From assembly GCA_036260395.1 (NCBI GenBank), contig DASZZY010000200.1, positions 1 through 11,465 of the forward strand: a stretch of DNA of 11,465 bases, read 5' to 3'. Each line of letters begins with the position of its first letter. Positions within the stretch are counted from its first letter, which is position 1. This DNA is from DASZZY01 sp036260395. GTDB lineage: Bacteria > Actinomycetota > UBA4738 > CALAEC01. Below the pieces are notes generated by a model that was given only the letters and a program-made list of their open reading frames with translations, was not told where the DNA came from and did not search any database. The translations under genes and the position numbers were made by a program. Of the stretch, positions 10,774-11,465 are shown piece by piece.

Positions 10774-11465
10774 GTGGGCGCCGGCGACGACCAGCTCGAC
10801 TCGCTGTTCGGCCTCCCGCCCGGCGAGTTCGTCGAGGCCCGGGACCGCCTGGCGGAGCGGGTCCGGGAGGAGGGCGACCGGGCGGGAGCGGCAGCCGTCA
10901 AGCGACTCCGCCGTCCGACCGTGGCGGCGTGGGCGGTCAACCAGCTCCGGCGACGGCATCGCTCGGAGCTGCAGGAGCTCCTGTCGCTCGGCGAGGAGCT
11001 CCGCGAGGCGGCCGCGGCGGCGATGGCGGGCCAGGGGGCGGAGGACCTTCGCCGGATCACCGCGCGGCGCGGGCGGACGGTGGACCGCCTGGTGGAGCGC
11101 GCCGAGGAGGCGCTCGTCGAGGGCGGTCACGCCGCGAGCCGCGCCACCCTCGACCGCGTCGGCGAGACGCTGCTGGCCGCGACCGTCGACGAAGACGCCG
11201 CGCAGGCCGTCCGGGCGGGCCGGTTGGAGCGCGAGCTGTCGCCGCCGAGCGGCTTCGCGCCGGTCGCCGAGCTGGCGCCGCAACGCGTGGAGCGGGCGCC
11301 CTGGGGTCGCGCTCGCCGAGCGGACGAGCGGGTCCGCCGGGCCGAGGAGGCGGCCGGCACGGCGGAGGAGGAGGCGCGCGCCGCGGAGGAGCGGGCCGCG
11401 GACGCGGAACGGGAGGCGGCCCGGCTCGAGCGGGAGGTGGACCGCGCCCGGCGGGCGGCGGATCG
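10774..11465 (+). CDS. Actinobacterial coiled-coil protein of unknown function (partial, 3' end missing)
   Basis: The frame is open from GTG 10774 through the window end, about 230 codons. The N-terminus (DQLDSLFGLPPGEFVEARDR, then AAAVKRLRRPTVAAWAVNQL and RRHRSELQELLSLGEEL) matches a protein type I recall as widespread and uncharacterised in actinobacteria. Later it has LDRVGETLLAATVDEDAAQA and LERELSPPSGFAPVAEL. From about residue 190 a long Ala/Glu/Arg heptad-like stretch predicts a coiled coil continuing past the window. The frame is also open upstream to ATG codons at 10564/10567, but that part has poor third-position GC and no family resemblance, so the GTG is chosen. GGGAG lies about 14 bp before it, rather far. 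No function is known to me. Confidence 0.7.
   Translation, partial: MGAGDDQLDSLFGLPPGEFVEARDRLAERVREEGDRAGAAAVKRLRRPTVAAWAVNQLRRRHRSELQELLSLGEELREAAAAAMAGQGAEDLRRITARRGRTVDRLVERAEEALVEGGHAASRATLDRVGETLLAATVDEDAAQAVRAGRLERELSPPSGFAPVAELAPQRVERAPWGRARRADERVRRAEEAAGTAEEEARAAEERAADAEREAARLEREVDRARRAAD

Overview
The window reads as chromosomal DNA of an actinobacterium (Actinomycetota), probably a soil or environmental lineage without close cultured relatives. The sequence is very GC-rich with third codon positions almost all G or C. It carries several gene types typical of that phylum: a BldC-type small DNA-binding protein, a SigR/RsrA-type thiol-responsive sigma/anti-sigma pair, an F420-type luciferase-like oxidoreductase, a homologue of the Rv2629-type bacterial eRF1-like (baeRF) proteins, and an actinobacterial coiled-coil protein of unknown function. 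This placement comes from protein recognition by eye, not from a database search.

Layout. (1) 2-154: the 3' end of an unknown plus-strand gene, whose stop shares a CTAG palindrome with the stop of the convergent next gene. (2) 151-2483, minus strand: a likely operon of a BldC-like regulator, a biotin carboxylase subunit and an enoyl-CoA hydratase/isomerase-family enzyme. The carboxylase has no ATG, GTG, TTG or CTG at its expected start. (3) 2625-3298: a small heat-shock protein (Hsp20) on the minus strand, with a near-consensus promoter, a perfect Shine-Dalgarno and a terminator-like hairpin. (4) 3345-4450, minus: a SigR-like ECF sigma factor, its overlapping RsrA-like zinc anti-sigma factor and a 60-residue putative zinc-binding protein. 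(5) 4556-7119, plus: an FtsH membrane protease with variant Walker A and zinc motifs, divergent from the sigma gene, then a cupredoxin lipoprotein. (6) 7133-8137, minus: an F420-dependent-type oxidoreductase. (7) 8221-9339, plus: a baeRF-type protein. (8) 9355-10737, minus: a class III adenylate cyclase with an N-terminal MerR-like region, preceded by a 47-codon Cys-rich ORF. (9) 10774 to the window end, plus: the N-terminal part of a coiled-coil protein.

How the genes may work together. The middle of the window (Hsp20, SigR/RsrA, small zinc protein, FtsH, cupredoxin) looks like an envelope, redox and proteostasis stress neighbourhood. RsrA-type proteins release their sigma factor when thiols oxidise, Hsp20 holds unfolding proteins, and FtsH degrades damaged membrane proteins. 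The baeRF protein may add ribosome rescue or translation quality control. Co-regulation is inferred from position only: I found no convincing SigR-type promoter (GGAAT-N18/19-GTT) in front of these genes.

The genes are tightly packed. Three convergent pairs end within about 15 bp of each other or overlap, and no gene-free stretch exceeds about 200 bp. I see no tRNA, rRNA, CRISPR array, insertion sequence or prophage. The least familiar items are the two small Cys-containing ORFs, the start-less biotin carboxylase, a stem that could hide the ribosome-binding site of the small zinc protein, and the palindrome between the sigma factor and FtsH.
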